From: Pontixanthobacter sp. CEM42
GTDB taxonomy: Bacteria; Pseudomonadota; Alphaproteobacteria; Sphingomonadales; Sphingomonadaceae
Length of the DNA stretch: 64,000 nucleotides
Assembly: GCF_017812015.1 (NCBI RefSeq)
Contig: NZ_JADQTN010000002.1
Location: forward strand, 372,001 to 436,000
Reading direction: 5' to 3'
Below are positions 26,445 through 35,553 of the stretch, one piece after another. Positions within the stretch are counted from its first letter, which is position 1; the number at the start of each line of letters is the position of its first letter. A model generated the notes under the pieces. That model searched no databases. It was given only the letters and a program-made list of their open reading frames with translations, and had not been told where the DNA came from. The position numbers and the translations under genes were made by a program.

Positions 26445-28250
26445 TCAGCTTTGCTCCGCCTCGATCCATGCGTCGACATTCTCTTCCATGATCGACAGCG
26501 GAACAGGGCCGCTTTTCAGGATTGTGTCGTGGAAGCCGCGAATATCGAACTCGCCGCCTAGCGCGGTCTTGGCCCGTTCGCGCAGCTCCATGATCTTGAG
26601 CTTACCGATCATATAAGCAGTCGCTTGGCCTGGATAAACCGCATAACGCTCAATGGCCTTGCGGATATCGCCATCGGGGTTCGGCGTATTGTCGGTCAGG
26701 TATTGGATCGCCTCTTCGCGGCTCCAGCGCTTGTGGTGAAGACCGGTGTCGACCACCAATCGGCATGCGCGCCACAACTCCATGCCCAATCGGCCGAAGT
26801 CGGAATAGGGGTCAGTGTAGAATCCCATATCCTTGCCCAATTCCTCCGAATAAAGGCCCCAACCTTCGGAATAGGCGGTGATCCCGCCAAACCGGCGGAA
26901 CGGCGGAACATCACCAAGCTGCGTCTGTATCGAAAGCTGCAAATGGTGACCCGGAAGCCCTTCGTGATAGGCCAGCGCTTCCAATTCATTCTTCGACATA
27001 TCGCGAAGATTGTAGAGATTCACATAATAAGTGCCGGGGCGTGAGCCGTCAGGCGCAGGACGCTGGTAGAACGCTTTACCTGCGCTCTTTTCCCGGAAAG
27101 CCTCAACCGCTTTGATCTGCAAAGGATCGGTCGGGAGAACACCGAAGAATTCGGGCATCTTTTCACCGAGCGCATCGATCTTGGCCTGCGCATCAGCGAT
27201 ATATTCCTCGCGGCTGGTGTAGAAGAACTGATCACCATTGCGGGTATATTGGAAGAAATCCTGCAGGCTGCCTTCAAACTCGACCTGCTTCATGATGGCG
27301 CGCATTTCGCCATGGATCCGCTCGACTTCGCGCAGCCCGATATTGTGAATTTCGTCCGCGCTCAGATCGGTAGTGGTGTAATTGGCAAGCAGTGCTTTGT
27401 AATATGCTTCACCCTCGGGGAAGCGCCAGACACCATCATCGGTTGGTGCAACCGCTTGCTGACGCTTCATTTCATCCAGAAGGCGGGCAAATGCTGGGCG
27501 TGCCCGGCTATTCCAGGCGGTAGCAGCCTCCAGCTTGAGCGCGTTTTTGGCCGACTCTTCGATCGACAGACCGTCAATCTTCTTATCGAAGTCTTCGAGC
27601 ACCGGATTGCCGCTTTGATCGAGAATATTCTCGATATCGGAGATCACATAGGGGAAGACCCAATCAGGCGGCAGCACACCATCATCGGCTTGGTTGCGGG
27701 TCGCAACAATCAGCTGATCAACCGCAGGGCCCAGCTTTTCGAGCCGGCTGACATAGGCCGCAGCATCATCCGCATCGGACACACGATGAATATTGATCAA
27801 GAACGCGGGAAGCTGGCTTTGGGCACCGCGCATCTGGTCAAAAATGTAATCATATTTGCGGAACTTAAAGCGCTCAGCGCTGCGCTTCGCCATCGCGTCG
27901 AACAGGCGGTACGACAGCGCATCGCCCTCGCTCAGCTCATTGACATTGAAATTTGTGCGCATCTTAGCGGCAGTCGCTTGGAGCAGTTCCTCATCGGCCA
28001 CGGCGGCGGCATCGCTGAAATCTCCCCACTCAGCATAGTCATCGTCGCGCATCCCGCGAAATGATTTCGACAGGGGCGAAAGTTCGAGTTGCGCCGCATC
28101 ATACTCTTCAAACAGCATGTTGATGTCTGCTGCCTCTACAGCTGCGTCAGTAGCCGCTTCAGCAGATTGCTCTTGGGCGTGAGTGGCAGCGCCTCCAGCA
28201 AGCATCAAACCAAGGGCTGCACAGGAAATCATCAGGGACTTGCGCGACAT
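26445..28250 (-). CDS. DUF885 family exported peptidase-like protein
   Basis: Exported protein of 601 aa with a signal peptide (residues 1-25, ending THAQ). It belongs to the DUF885 family, which resembles zinc dipeptidyl carboxypeptidases; HEGLPGHHLQ near residue 420 is the HExxH-like metal motif and YSEGWGLYSEELG supplies a further Glu. Typical family parts also include VNLYNLRDM and GQATAYMIGKLKI near the C-terminus. The probable role is peptide hydrolysis in the periplasm; substrate not known. It stands alone downstream of the suf regulatory region on the same strand. Confidence 0.85.
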   Translation of the reverse strand: MSRKSLMISCAALGLMLAGGAATHAQEQSAEAATDAAVEAADINMLFEEYDAAQLELSPLSKSFRGMRDDDYAEWGDFSDAAAVADEELLQATAAKMRTNFNVNELSEGDALSYRLFDAMAKRSAERFKFRKYDYIFDQMRGAQSQLPAFLINIHRVSDADDAAAYVSRLEKLGPAVDQLIVATRNQADDGVLPPDWVFPYVISDIENILDQSGNPVLEDFDKKIDGLSIEESAKNALKLEAATAWNSRARPAFARLLDEMKRQQAVAPTDDGVWRFPEGEAYYKALLANYTTTDLSADEIHNIGLREVERIHGEMRAIMKQVEFEGSLQDFFQYTRNGDQFFYTSREEYIADAQAKIDALGEKMPEFFGVLPTDPLQIKAVEAFREKSAGKAFYQRPAPDGSRPGTYYVNLYNLRDMSKNELEALAYHEGLPGHHLQLSIQTQLGDVPPFRRFGGITAYSEGWGLYSEELGKDMGFYTDPYSDFGRLGMELWRACRLVVDTGLHHKRWSREEAIQYLTDNTPNPDGDIRKAIERYAVYPGQATAYMIGKLKIMELRERAKTALGGEFDIRGFHDTILKSGPVPLSIMEENVDAWIEAEQS

Positions 28251-28330
28251 TGTATTCTCCTAAAACTAATCGCTGCCTTCCTAATCGTGCGAATAGTGGT
28301 TTGGCCAGAACGCTCGTCGAAAATGCGCGC

Positions 28331-28365
28331 AAAAAAAGGGGCAGCTCCGTTTCCGAAACTGCCCC
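28331..28365 (-). terminator. Strong intrinsic terminator on the minus strand
   Basis: Read on the minus strand, GGGGCAG (28365-28359) pairs with CTGCCCC (28344-28338) and is followed by seven T residues (28337-28331). No annotated gene on the minus strand ends here, since the DUF885 gene starts downstream at 28250. It therefore probably ends a short untranslated transcript. Confidence 0.7.
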
Positions 28366-28450
28366 TGAAGTCGAGGAACTCTTTGCGTTTTGCTAGAGCC
28401 CTTCGGGTCGCATTGGTGGGATAGGCAAAAGTGCCTCGAACCGATTGTAT
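28331..28450 (-). ncRNA. Candidate small RNA upstream of the DUF885 gene
   Basis: The 312-bp gap between the DUF885 gene and pyrD holds no convincing protein gene. It holds a minus-strand intrinsic terminator and, about 110 nt before it, a TACAAT -10-like element (minus strand, near 28450). Small local hairpins such as GGCACTTTTGCC lie between. No Rfam family was recognised; it does not read like 6S or SRP RNA. Its 5' end is a guess. Confidence 0.35.
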
Positions 28451-28562
28451 GGAAACGACAAATCTCAAAAAACCTGTCTGAAGTGCTGAAATAACAAGAA
28501 AATTTCGTGATACAAAAACTCATCATCGACAGCGGTCTTGCCCGTTGGCATAGCGAATCACG

Positions 28563-29594
28563 ATGATTTTTGAACTTCTCAAACCCGCCATATTTACGCT
28601 TGATCCTGAACGCGCCCACCGGTTGACGATTGCGGCGCTTCGCGCTGCCCCCAGCGGATCACCGCCAAAAGCCGGGAAGCTCGCCGTCGATGTGGCTGGC
28701 ATACCATTCCCCAATCCGGTCGGAATGGCGGCGGGTTTTGACAAGGACGGAGAAGTACCGGACGCGGTTTTGGGGCTCGGTTTCGGCTTTGCTGAAGTGG
28801 GTTCGATTACCCCGCGCCCGCAGGCGGGCAACCCCAAGCCGCGCCTGTTCAGGCTGGTTGAAGACAAGGCCGTTATCAACCGGATGGGCTTCAACAATGG
28901 CGGCGCTGCCATCGCCGGGAAGCGCTTGGCCGCGCGGAGAGGCAAAGGCGGTGTTGTTGGCATCAATATTGGCGCGAATAAGGATTCAAGCGACCGGATT
29001 GCTGATTATGCGGAAATGACACGCATTATGGCGCCGCTCGCGACATATCTGGCAGTTAATATCTCCAGCCCCAACACACCGGGCCTGCGCGCTTTGCAAG
29101 ATGAGGGCGCGCTCATCGAACTTCTTGACGCAGTGTTCGAAGCGCGCGGGAAAGATGGTCCACCGGTCTTTTTAAAGGTTGCACCTGATCTAACAGCATC
29201 GGATGTGGATTCGATTGCGCGCATTGCGGCAGACAAAGGACTTGGTGCACTCATCGTCTCGAACACAACAATCAGCCGTCCAGCTTCATTGCGGTCACCT
29301 AACATGGGTGAGACAGGCGGGCTGTCCGGCGCTCCGCTCAAACCGCTGGCGCTTGAGCGGCTGCGTGATTTTCGCAAAGCAACAGGCGGTGAAGTCCCAC
29401 TGATCGGGGTTGGCGGCATTGGCAGTGCAGAAGATGCGTGGGAACGCATTCGCGCAGGTGCCAGCCTAGTCCAGCTCTACAGCGCGATGGTCTATGAGGG
29501 GCCCGGTCTGCCCAAGACAATCACGCGCGGTTTGAAAAGCCTGATGAAGCGCGATGGCTTCTCCACCATTGCAGAGGCAGTCGGGAGCGAATAG
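28563..29594 (+). CDS. pyrD: Dihydroorotate dehydrogenase (quinone)
   Basis: Class 2 dihydroorotate dehydrogenase, 343 aa, which oxidises dihydroorotate to orotate in pyrimidine synthesis using membrane quinone. The N-terminal helix (residues 1-30, LLKPAIFTLDPERAH) marks class 2. FMN-binding and catalytic parts include PVGMAAGFDKDGE, GSITPRPQAGNPKPR, NRMGFNNGGA and VNISSPNTPGLR. The C-terminal IGVGGIGSAEDAW and VQLYSAMVYEGP bind the FMN phosphate. It precedes ggt by 10 bp. Confidence 0.96.
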   Translation: MIFELLKPAIFTLDPERAHRLTIAALRAAPSGSPPKAGKLAVDVAGIPFPNPVGMAAGFDKDGEVPDAVLGLGFGFAEVGSITPRPQAGNPKPRLFRLVEDKAVINRMGFNNGGAAIAGKRLAARRGKGGVVGINIGANKDSSDRIADYAEMTRIMAPLATYLAVNISSPNTPGLRALQDEGALIELLDAVFEARGKDGPPVFLKVAPDLTASDVDSIARIAADKGLGALIVSNTTISRPASLRSPNMGETGGLSGAPLKPLALERLRDFRKATGGEVPLIGVGGIGSAEDAWERIRAGASLVQLYSAMVYEGPGLPKTITRGLKSLMKRDGFSTIAEAVGSE

Positions 29595-29604
29595 CACGCT
29601 ACCT

Positions 29605-31341
29605 ATGACATATCATTTGATCGCCGCCCTGTCCGCACCGCTTCTGATTGCAGGGTGCGCAACCCCGATGGTTGAAGAAATGTCGGTTAATTCCGTCCCC
29701 GAGACCAAAATCGCTATCGCAGGCTCGGTGAGCGCGGCGGACCCTAGGGCGCAAGCGGCGGGTGAAGCAATGCTCGCGGCTGGCGGATCGGCAACTGATG
29801 CGGCGATCGCGGTTATGCTGGCTCTAACCGTGGTCGAACCCCAAAGTTCCGGCATTGGCGGCGGCGGCTTTTACGTGCGCGGAACTGCTGATGGTCAGGT
29901 TGAAACACTGGATGGCCGCGAGACAGCTCCAGCCGGAGCCGACCCACAATGGTTTATGAGCGAAGACGGCAAGCTACTTCCTTACCGCGAAGCACTACTC
30001 AGCGGATTGAGCGTAGGTGTTCCCGGCAATATCGCGATGGTGGCCAAAGCCCATGAAAAACATGGCAAGCTACCATGGGCAAAATTGTTCGAACCGGCAA
30101 TCAAGCTCGCCAAAGACGGATTCGCTGTCAATCGCCGGCTCAATCGATCGCTCGACGGGCAATTTGGTCGCGCGGGACTGACCGAATATGGGCGCAAAAC
30201 CTACTACACTCCGGATGGCGAGCCGAAGCCTGTCGGCACGATCATCACCAATCCCGACATTGTTTTCACGCTCGAAACGTTGGCCGAGAAGGGCACCGCA
30301 GGGTTCTACGAATCAGGATATGCGGTTGAACTCGCCAACACTGTCCGTCTGAAAACGCCGCGCAACGGCGGGATGACGGCAGCGGACGTGAATGGCTATG
30401 TCTCTAAGGAGCGTGAGCCGGTCTGTGGCAGATATCGCGGCTACAAAGTTTGCGGTATGGGCCCGCCGTCGTCAGGCGCGGTCGCGGTTGTGCAAATTCT
30501 CGGCCAATTGGAGCGTTTCGATCTCGCTTCGCTCGGTGCCGACAATCCGGTCACCTGGCATCTGTTTCTCGAATCACAGCGTCTCGCTTACGCAGATCGG
30601 GAGATATATCTTGCCGATAGCGACTACGTAAATGTGCCGGTTAAGGGCTTGGTCGATCCAAGCTACATGGCTCAGCGCAGTGCTTTGATTGACCCTGCCA
30701 AAGCAATCGAAAAGGCTATGCCGGGAACACCCGATGGCGCGCCTTCAATCGCATGGGCTGACGGTGACGAGCCGCCAGAGAACGGAACATCACATTTTGC
30801 GGTGGTCGACAAAGACGGAACTATGGTTAGCTACACCTCGACCATCGAGGGGCCATTTGGCTCGGGTCTGATCTTTGGCGGATTCTACCTCAATAACGAG
30901 CTGACCGACTTCAGCCGTTCGCCCGAGCGTGATGGCAGAATGGTTGCCAACCGTGTCGAGGGAGGCAAACGCCCGCGCAGTTCGATGGCTCCGACCATTG
31001 TCTACGATCCCGATGGCAAACCGTTCGCGGCAATTGGCGCAGCGGGCGGGACCACCATTCCCGTGCAGACCGCACGCGGCATTATCGGTCTGATCGATTT
31101 CAGCCTGCCAGTCGATGAAGCGCTAGGCCTGCCATTGCTGATGGCATTTGGTGAGCGGGTCTTGGTCGAAGAAGGCACTTGGTTCGAAGAGCAAACAGAC
31201 ACCTTCAAAGCCTTTGGTCACGATCAAATCATTGCTCGCAAACCGCCGCTGAAAGCAGGCGCAGTGCATTGGAATGGGGCCGAATGGGTATCTGCGCGGG
31301 ATCCACGCCTCGACGGTTTGCTGGAAACCACCTCCGAATAA
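29605..31341 (+). CDS. ggt: Gamma-glutamyltransferase, predicted lipoprotein precursor
   Basis: Gamma-glutamyl transpeptidase of 578 aa that cleaves glutathione and related gamma-glutamyl compounds in the envelope. The proenzyme is expected to cut itself before Thr395 in NGTSHFAVVD, creating large and small subunits. SGIGGGGFYVR and LDGRETAP are typical of the large subunit, and PRSSMAPTIV and GAAGGTTIP of the small one. The N-terminus has a lipobox-like LIAGC (residues 13-17), suggesting lipid anchoring. ATG 29605 is chosen over an in-frame codon at 29554 that lies within pyrD. Confidence 0.93.
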   Translation: MTYHLIAALSAPLLIAGCATPMVEEMSVNSVPETKIAIAGSVSAADPRAQAAGEAMLAAGGSATDAAIAVMLALTVVEPQSSGIGGGGFYVRGTADGQVETLDGRETAPAGADPQWFMSEDGKLLPYREALLSGLSVGVPGNIAMVAKAHEKHGKLPWAKLFEPAIKLAKDGFAVNRRLNRSLDGQFGRAGLTEYGRKTYYTPDGEPKPVGTIITNPDIVFTLETLAEKGTAGFYESGYAVELANTVRLKTPRNGGMTAADVNGYVSKEREPVCGRYRGYKVCGMGPPSSGAVAVVQILGQLERFDLASLGADNPVTWHLFLESQRLAYADREIYLADSDYVNVPVKGLVDPSYMAQRSALIDPAKAIEKAMPGTPDGAPSIAWADGDEPPENGTSHFAVVDKDGTMVSYTSTIEGPFGSGLIFGGFYLNNELTDFSRSPERDGRMVANRVEGGKRPRSSMAPTIVYDPDGKPFAAIGAAGGTTIPVQTARGIIGLIDFSLPVDEALGLPLLMAFGERVLVEEGTWFEEQTDTFKAFGHDQIIARKPPLKAGAVHWNGAEWVSARDPRLDGLLETTSE

Positions 31342-31444
31342 GCGGAATCCGGCTTGCCGCTAACCTTCGGGGAGCCTAAATCGCATTCAATCGTTATCCG
31401 GAACACAGAAATCCGCGAAACACATCTGGGAGCAGGAGCGCATT

Positions 31445-33250
31445 TTGCAGCTAGCTGACGTCGACACGGCCAATAATCTGGTCGAACTATTCCTCAAGCG
31501 CGCCGACCAAAAGGGCGATGCACCTTTTCTTGGCGCGAAAATTGATGGCGAGTGGCAAACCATCTCGTGGCAGGAGGCCGCCAATAGAGTGTGCTTGCTG
31601 GCCGAAAATTTGCGCAAAATCGGCCTGGTGGATGGCGACCGCGTAATGCTGGTGTCCGAAAACCGCCCCGAATGGTGCATTGCCGATCTGGCAATCATGG
31701 CCGCGGGCTGCATCTCTGTTCCAACTTACATCACCAATACCGAACGCGACCACGTTCACATTCTCGACAATTCCGGCGCAAAAGCGGTCATCGTATCGAA
31801 CGAGAAACTGCTCAAGCCGCTTCATCCGGCATTGCTCGCGACGGGTATTGCAGAGCATGTGATTGGTATTGAGGACTTGCACCGGCAGCAGTCGGGCAGC
31901 TTCGATTACGATTCATGGGAGACATTGCTGGAAGGCGATCCGGACGTAGCGCGCAAGGCGGTCGAAGAACGGATGACCAAAGTCGGGCGCGATGAAACAG
32001 CCTGCATCATCTATACCAGCGGCACCGGCGGTGCCCCGCGCGGCGTCATGCAACACCACGGTTCAATCCTGTGCAACGTCGCAGGCGCGGCAGAAATACT
32101 AGCCAATGATTTCGGCCTGGATGATGACGAGCGCTTCCTCAGCTTCCTGCCGTTGAGCCATGCCTATGAGCATTCAGGCGGACAATATCTGCCCATCGGT
32201 GCAGGTGCCGAGATCTACTATGCGCAAGGACTGGACAAGCTCGCCAGCAATATCGAGGAAACACGCCCGACGATCATGGTCGTGGTCCCGCGTCTGTTCG
32301 AGGTCCTGCGTACGCGTATCATGAAGCAGATCGGGCAGCAGGGCAAAGCCGCCAATTACATGATGGAGCGCGCGCTCGCTATCGGTGAGCATAAGGCGAA
32401 GGGCCGGATGCGTCTGCGCGACCGACCGATGAATCTGATTCTTGAGAAAGCACTACGCCCTAAAATCCGCCAGAAATTTGGCGGCCGGATTAAGGCAATG
32501 GTTTCCGGCGGTGCGCCGCTCAATCCCGAAGTTGGTATCTTCTTCGAGGCAATGGGCCTGACCATGCTGCAAGGCTACGGCCAGACGGAAGCCGGGCCGG
32601 TCATCAGTTGTAACCGGCCTGCCGCTGGTATCGCGATGGATACAGTTGGTCCGCCAATGAAAGGCGTCGAAGTCAATATTGCCGAAGACGGCGAAATCCT
32701 CGTGCGCGGCGAGCTGGTAATGCACGGCTATTGGCAGAACGAGTCTGAAACCAAGAAGACAGTGCAAGATAGCTGGTTGCACACCGGCGATATCGGGCAT
32801 CTCGACGACAAAGGCCGGATCAAAATTACCGACCGAAAGAAAGACATGATCGTCAATGACAAGGGTGACAATGTCGCGCCGCAAAAGATCGAAGGCATGC
32901 TGACGCTGCAACCCGAAATCGCACAGGCGATGGTTGCCGGGGAGCAGCGCCCCTATGTCGTCGGATTGATTGTTCCGGATGCCGAATGGGCGGTTGATTG
33001 GTCGCGCGCCAATGACGAGAAGTTCGACATGGCACAGCTACAAGATCTACCCGCCTTCCGCAGCGCCGTGAGCGATGCCGTAGGGCGCGTGAACAAAGAT
33101 TTGTCAGTGGTCGAGAAAGTCCGCCAATTCGCCTTTGCAGACGAGGCTTTCACCATCGAAAACGAAGAAATGACGCCAAGCATGAAAATCCGGCGCCACA
33201 AGATCCGAGATCGCTATCAAGAACGGTTGGATGGGTTGTACCGGCGTTAG
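31445..33250 (+). CDS. Long-chain acyl-CoA synthetase (AMP-forming)
   Basis: Adenylate-forming fatty acid-CoA ligase of 601 aa, the FAA1-like group of long-chain acyl-CoA synthetases. The AMP-binding motif is CIIYTSGTGGAPRGVM (about residue 182), followed by QGYGQTEAGPVIS and the GWLHTGDIGHLD-like segment (SWLHTGDIGHLDDKGR), with the KIKDRKKDM-type hinge (KITDRKKDMIV). The start is TTG 31445, supported by AGGAG about 6 nt upstream. It activates fatty acids for degradation or lipid synthesis; chain preference unknown. Its stop shares 4 bp with the convergent gene. Confidence 0.92.
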   Translation: MQLADVDTANNLVELFLKRADQKGDAPFLGAKIDGEWQTISWQEAANRVCLLAENLRKIGLVDGDRVMLVSENRPEWCIADLAIMAAGCISVPTYITNTERDHVHILDNSGAKAVIVSNEKLLKPLHPALLATGIAEHVIGIEDLHRQQSGSFDYDSWETLLEGDPDVARKAVEERMTKVGRDETACIIYTSGTGGAPRGVMQHHGSILCNVAGAAEILANDFGLDDDERFLSFLPLSHAYEHSGGQYLPIGAGAEIYYAQGLDKLASNIEETRPTIMVVVPRLFEVLRTRIMKQIGQQGKAANYMMERALAIGEHKAKGRMRLRDRPMNLILEKALRPKIRQKFGGRIKAMVSGGAPLNPEVGIFFEAMGLTMLQGYGQTEAGPVISCNRPAAGIAMDTVGPPMKGVEVNIAEDGEILVRGELVMHGYWQNESETKKTVQDSWLHTGDIGHLDDKGRIKITDRKKDMIVNDKGDNVAPQKIEGMLTLQPEIAQAMVAGEQRPYVVGLIVPDAEWAVDWSRANDEKFDMAQLQDLPAFRSAVSDAVGRVNKDLSVVEKVRQFAFADEAFTIENEEMTPSMKIRRHKIRDRYQERLDGLYRR

Positions 33251-33774
33251 GCGGCTTCTTTCTCAATAAATTCCGGAAAGAAACTGGGGCGAGCGTCGGA
33301 CCAGCCGGGCGCTGTGGCGGCGGCTTCACTTAGGCTCTGCAGCAGCATTTTGCGGCGCTCGGGGCGAATCTGCGGTAGCGCGGCAGCGGCGCAGAAGGCG
33401 CTCGGCAGCCATGGGCGGGCATCAGCACCAAGCAAACGCTCATAAAGAAAACGGAATGATGAGAAGCAGCTAAGGCGTTCTTGTGCCAAATCGAAAGCCG
33501 CCACGCGAGTTAGTTTGCCAATGAAGTTTTCGATAGAGTCGAATCCGGTCGCATTCGGAATGCTATCGCGCAGGGTTTTGAGCTCCTGATAGGCAACATA
33601 CTGGCTGCGGATCGCAGCGTTCTCTGCCGCATCACGCGCCCAAAGCTTGAATGCGTCCTGACGCCCCAAACCGATATCGAGGCTACGCTTGATGTAGCGC
33701 TGCTCGGCCGCTTCGAAATTCGCAAACTCGCGCATTTCGGCGATTGTCAGCGATGCAGTACTGGTGGTCGCCAT
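33247..33774 (-). CDS. Hypothetical protein
   Basis: Soluble, mostly helical protein of 175 aa with no signal peptide and no family that I recognise. The N-terminal half has many charged residues and heptad-like stretches (MREFANFEAAEQRYIKRSLD). The C-terminal half holds Pro- and Trp-containing pieces (DARPWLPSAFC, APGWSDARPSFFPEF). ATG 33774 is chosen with AGGGA about 10 nt upstream; in-frame starts further up at 33816 and 33864 are possible. It is convergent with the acyl-CoA synthetase and has a repeat element upstream. Confidence 0.65.
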   Translation of the reverse strand: MATTSTASLTIAEMREFANFEAAEQRYIKRSLDIGLGRQDAFKLWARDAAENAAIRSQYVAYQELKTLRDSIPNATGFDSIENFIGKLTRVAAFDLAQERLSCFSSFRFLYERLLGADARPWLPSAFCAAAALPQIRPERRKMLLQSLSEAAATAPGWSDARPSFFPEFIEKEAA

Positions 33775-33842
33775 AGCGATAATTCCCTCTGTTGTGAGGA
33801 GACACTCGCGCAACATGGTTAATTTTGGGTTTATTTGTTTAA

Positions 33843-34040
33843 CCTCAAACGCCGGCGGGGCCATCCGGCCCGTTAGGCTTCCGGCCTGACCGGCCGTCAG
33901 GCAGTCGCCCTCTGGCTGCCGCGACCAAGATCGGATGCTCCCATGACGGCTTGCTCCGGTCCGGTCGGCGACCAGCCGACCGCAAGGCCGACTGGCCGCC
34001 CGAGCTTATGCGAAATAGCAAAGCCTGCGGATGCAGGCGC
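33843..34040. repeat. Dispersed intergenic repeat, copy A
   Basis: This gap shares ordered blocks with a second gap at 40579-40802: CCTCAAACGCCGGCG at the left end, TGGCTGCCGCGACCA (33913-33927, 15 of 15 identical), a 39-bp core at 33961-33999 (35 of 39 identical) and TGCGGATGC at the right end. The core holds a perfect hairpin, GGTCGGC paired with GCCGACC. It is probably a REP- or MITE-like element. It lies just past the 3' end of the thiSG gene. Confidence 0.7.
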
Positions 34041-34063
34041 CCGGCTACTGACGGACTAAAATC

Positions 34064-35059
34064 TCAAATCAACCCTGCCAGCGGGCTGCTGGGATCAGCA
34101 TATTTGCGTGTTCCCATGCGGCCTGACAGGTAGGCGTGCCGCCCTGCTTCCACAGAAAGCTTCATCGCACGCGCCATGCGAAGTGGGTCTTTTGCCTCGG
34201 CAATTGCGGTGTTCATCAAAACGCCATCACAGCCCAGCTCCATTGCGACCGCTGCGTCCGATGCCGTGCCAACGCCTGCATCGACCAGTACCGGTACGCT
34301 AGCGCCTTCAACAATCAGGCGAATGGTAACGCGGTTCTGGATGCCAAGACCCGAGCCTATCGGTGCCCCGAGCGGCATCACAGCGACTGCGCCTGCTTCC
34401 TCTAATTGCTTCGCCGCGATCGGATCATCGACGCAGTAGACCATTGGCTTGAAGCCTTCATTAGCAAGCGTTTCGGTCGCTTTGAGGGTTTCGCGCATGT
34501 CGGGATAGAGTGTGCGCGCCTCGCCAAGCACTTCCAGTTTCACCAGATCCCAGCCGCCAGCTTCGCGCGCCAAGCGCAAGGTTCGGATCGCATCATCGGC
34601 AGTGAAGCAGCCTGCAGTATTGGGAAGGTAAGTGATCTTCTTCGGATCAATATAGTCGGTGAGCATCGGCGCTTTGGGATCAGACACATTCACCCGGCGC
34701 ACGGCGACAGTAACGATCTCCGCACCGGACGCTTCAACAGCCGCTGCGTTTTGTTCAAAGTCTTTGTACTTGCCGGTCCCGACAATCAGCCTCGAGGTGA
34801 AGCGTTTTCCCGCAACTTCCCAGCTATCATCATCATAGTTTTCGGCGTGATCACCGCCACCAACAAAGTGCACGATCTCCAAAATATCGGCATCGGCTAG
34901 CGTGGCCTCAGCCAACGTTGAGCGCGGAACGATCTCACCATTACGCTCAACCGCCACTTTCGCAGGGTCGAGGTCCAATTCGGCTACCAAAGCAGCAATA
35001 GAACTGGCGTGGGATTGGCGGCTTTCGCCGTTAACGGTCAGGGAAAGGGACTGGCTCAT
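34064..35059 (-). CDS. thiG: ThiS-ThiG fusion (sulfur carrier plus thiazole synthase)
   Basis: Fused thiamine-synthesis protein, 331 aa. Residues 1-69 form a ThiS-like beta-grasp domain that ends with the expected tail (EIVHFVGGG), where a free ThiS would stop. After a short acidic linker, residues 80-331 are thiazole synthase Thi[24 protein letters not shown] with the Schiff-base Lys, [12 protein letters not shown] and [18 protein letters not shown]. ThiG makes the thiazole phosphate from deoxyxylulose phosphate, dehydroglycine and ThiS thiocarboxylate. ATG 35059 is preferred over TTG 35068. Other thi genes are not in this window. Confidence 0.92.
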   Translation of the reverse strand: MSQSLSLTVNGESRQSHASSIAALVAELDLDPAKVAVERNGEIVPRSTLAEATLADADILEIVHFVGGGDHAENYDDDSWEVAGKRFTSRLIVGTGKYKDFEQNAAAVEASGAEIVTVAVRRVNVSDPKAPMLTDYIDPKKITYLPNTAGCFTADDAIRTLRLAREAGGWDLVKLEVLGEARTLYPDMRETLKATETLANEGFKPMVYCVDDPIAAKQLEEAGAVAVMPLGAPIGSGLGIQNRVTIRLIVEGASVPVLVDAGVGTASDAAVAMELGCDGVLMNTAIAEAKDPLRMARAMKLSVEAGRHAYLSGRMGTRKYADPSSPLAGLI

Positions 35060-35075
35060 GCCAGCCAAATAGCGG

Positions 35076-35459
35076 TCAACGCTTCTCAGGCAAGTGCGAA
35101 CGCAAGTTCAATATGTGGCCAACCGAAACCAGAGTCACACCGATTACCGTCAAAACCACCTCATGCACGCCGTGCGGAACCGCCAAGGCGCCGCCCATAA
35201 AGGTCAGGCCCATCATCGCGATCACGAAAGGAGCTGTGCGGCGGTGTTGAATCGCGCCCCAACCAATAGCGACCGCAGCAATCACCAAAGCAATCGCCAG
35301 TCCGACGCGGTGAATTGCTGGTGCAAAGAACAATTCTCCACCGATACCAAGAGAGGACACAATCAGAATGCTCAGCAGACAATGCGCGGCGCAGAGGCCC
35401 GAGAGGACCACACCGGCGCGATCTAGTCTCGCGCGAATCGTGGGGAAAACGCTACGCAT
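35076..35459 (-). CDS. MerC-domain membrane protein
   Basis: Membrane protein of 127 aa with four predicted helices. The first helix carries the MerC motif [12 protein letters not shown] with two Cys able to bind a metal ion; HIL and HLPEKR at the end add His. MerC takes up mercuric ions in mercury operons, but chromosomal relatives without other mer genes, as here, may handle another metal. A Zur-like box 15-31 bp upstream points to zinc-responsive control. It is divergent from the heme A synthase gene. Confidence 0.82.
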   Translation of the reverse strand: MRSVFPTIRARLDRAGVVLSGLCAAHCLLSILIVSSLGIGGELFFAPAIHRVGLAIALVIAAVAIGWGAIQHRRTAPFVIAMMGLTFMGGALAVPHGVHEVVLTVIGVTLVSVGHILNLRSHLPEKR

Positions 35460-35473
35460 TGCCGACGCTATGT

Positions 35474-35490
35474 ATGTGATAGTGTAACAT
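35474..35490. promoter_or_regulatory. Putative Zur box ahead of the MerC-domain gene
   Basis: The plus-strand sequence TGTGATAGTGTAACA (within 35474-35490, flanked by A and T) closely follows the Zur consensus of znu promoters, TGTGATA-N-TATAACA, with one change. It lies 15 bp before the MerC-domain start and 64 bp before ctaA. Zur would repress transcription when zinc is ample. The match is by eye. Confidence 0.5.
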
Positions 35491-35553
35491 TCTGCAAGTG
35501 AGGTTGCACGAATTGGTCTTGCCTAGCGCCATACACGTCAGCATTGGGGACGC

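Noticed and set aside
28232-28468. Minus-strand frame of 78 codons in the DUF885-pyrD gap
   Set aside because: It would cross the strong terminator and run into the DUF885 start; no ribosome site or family.
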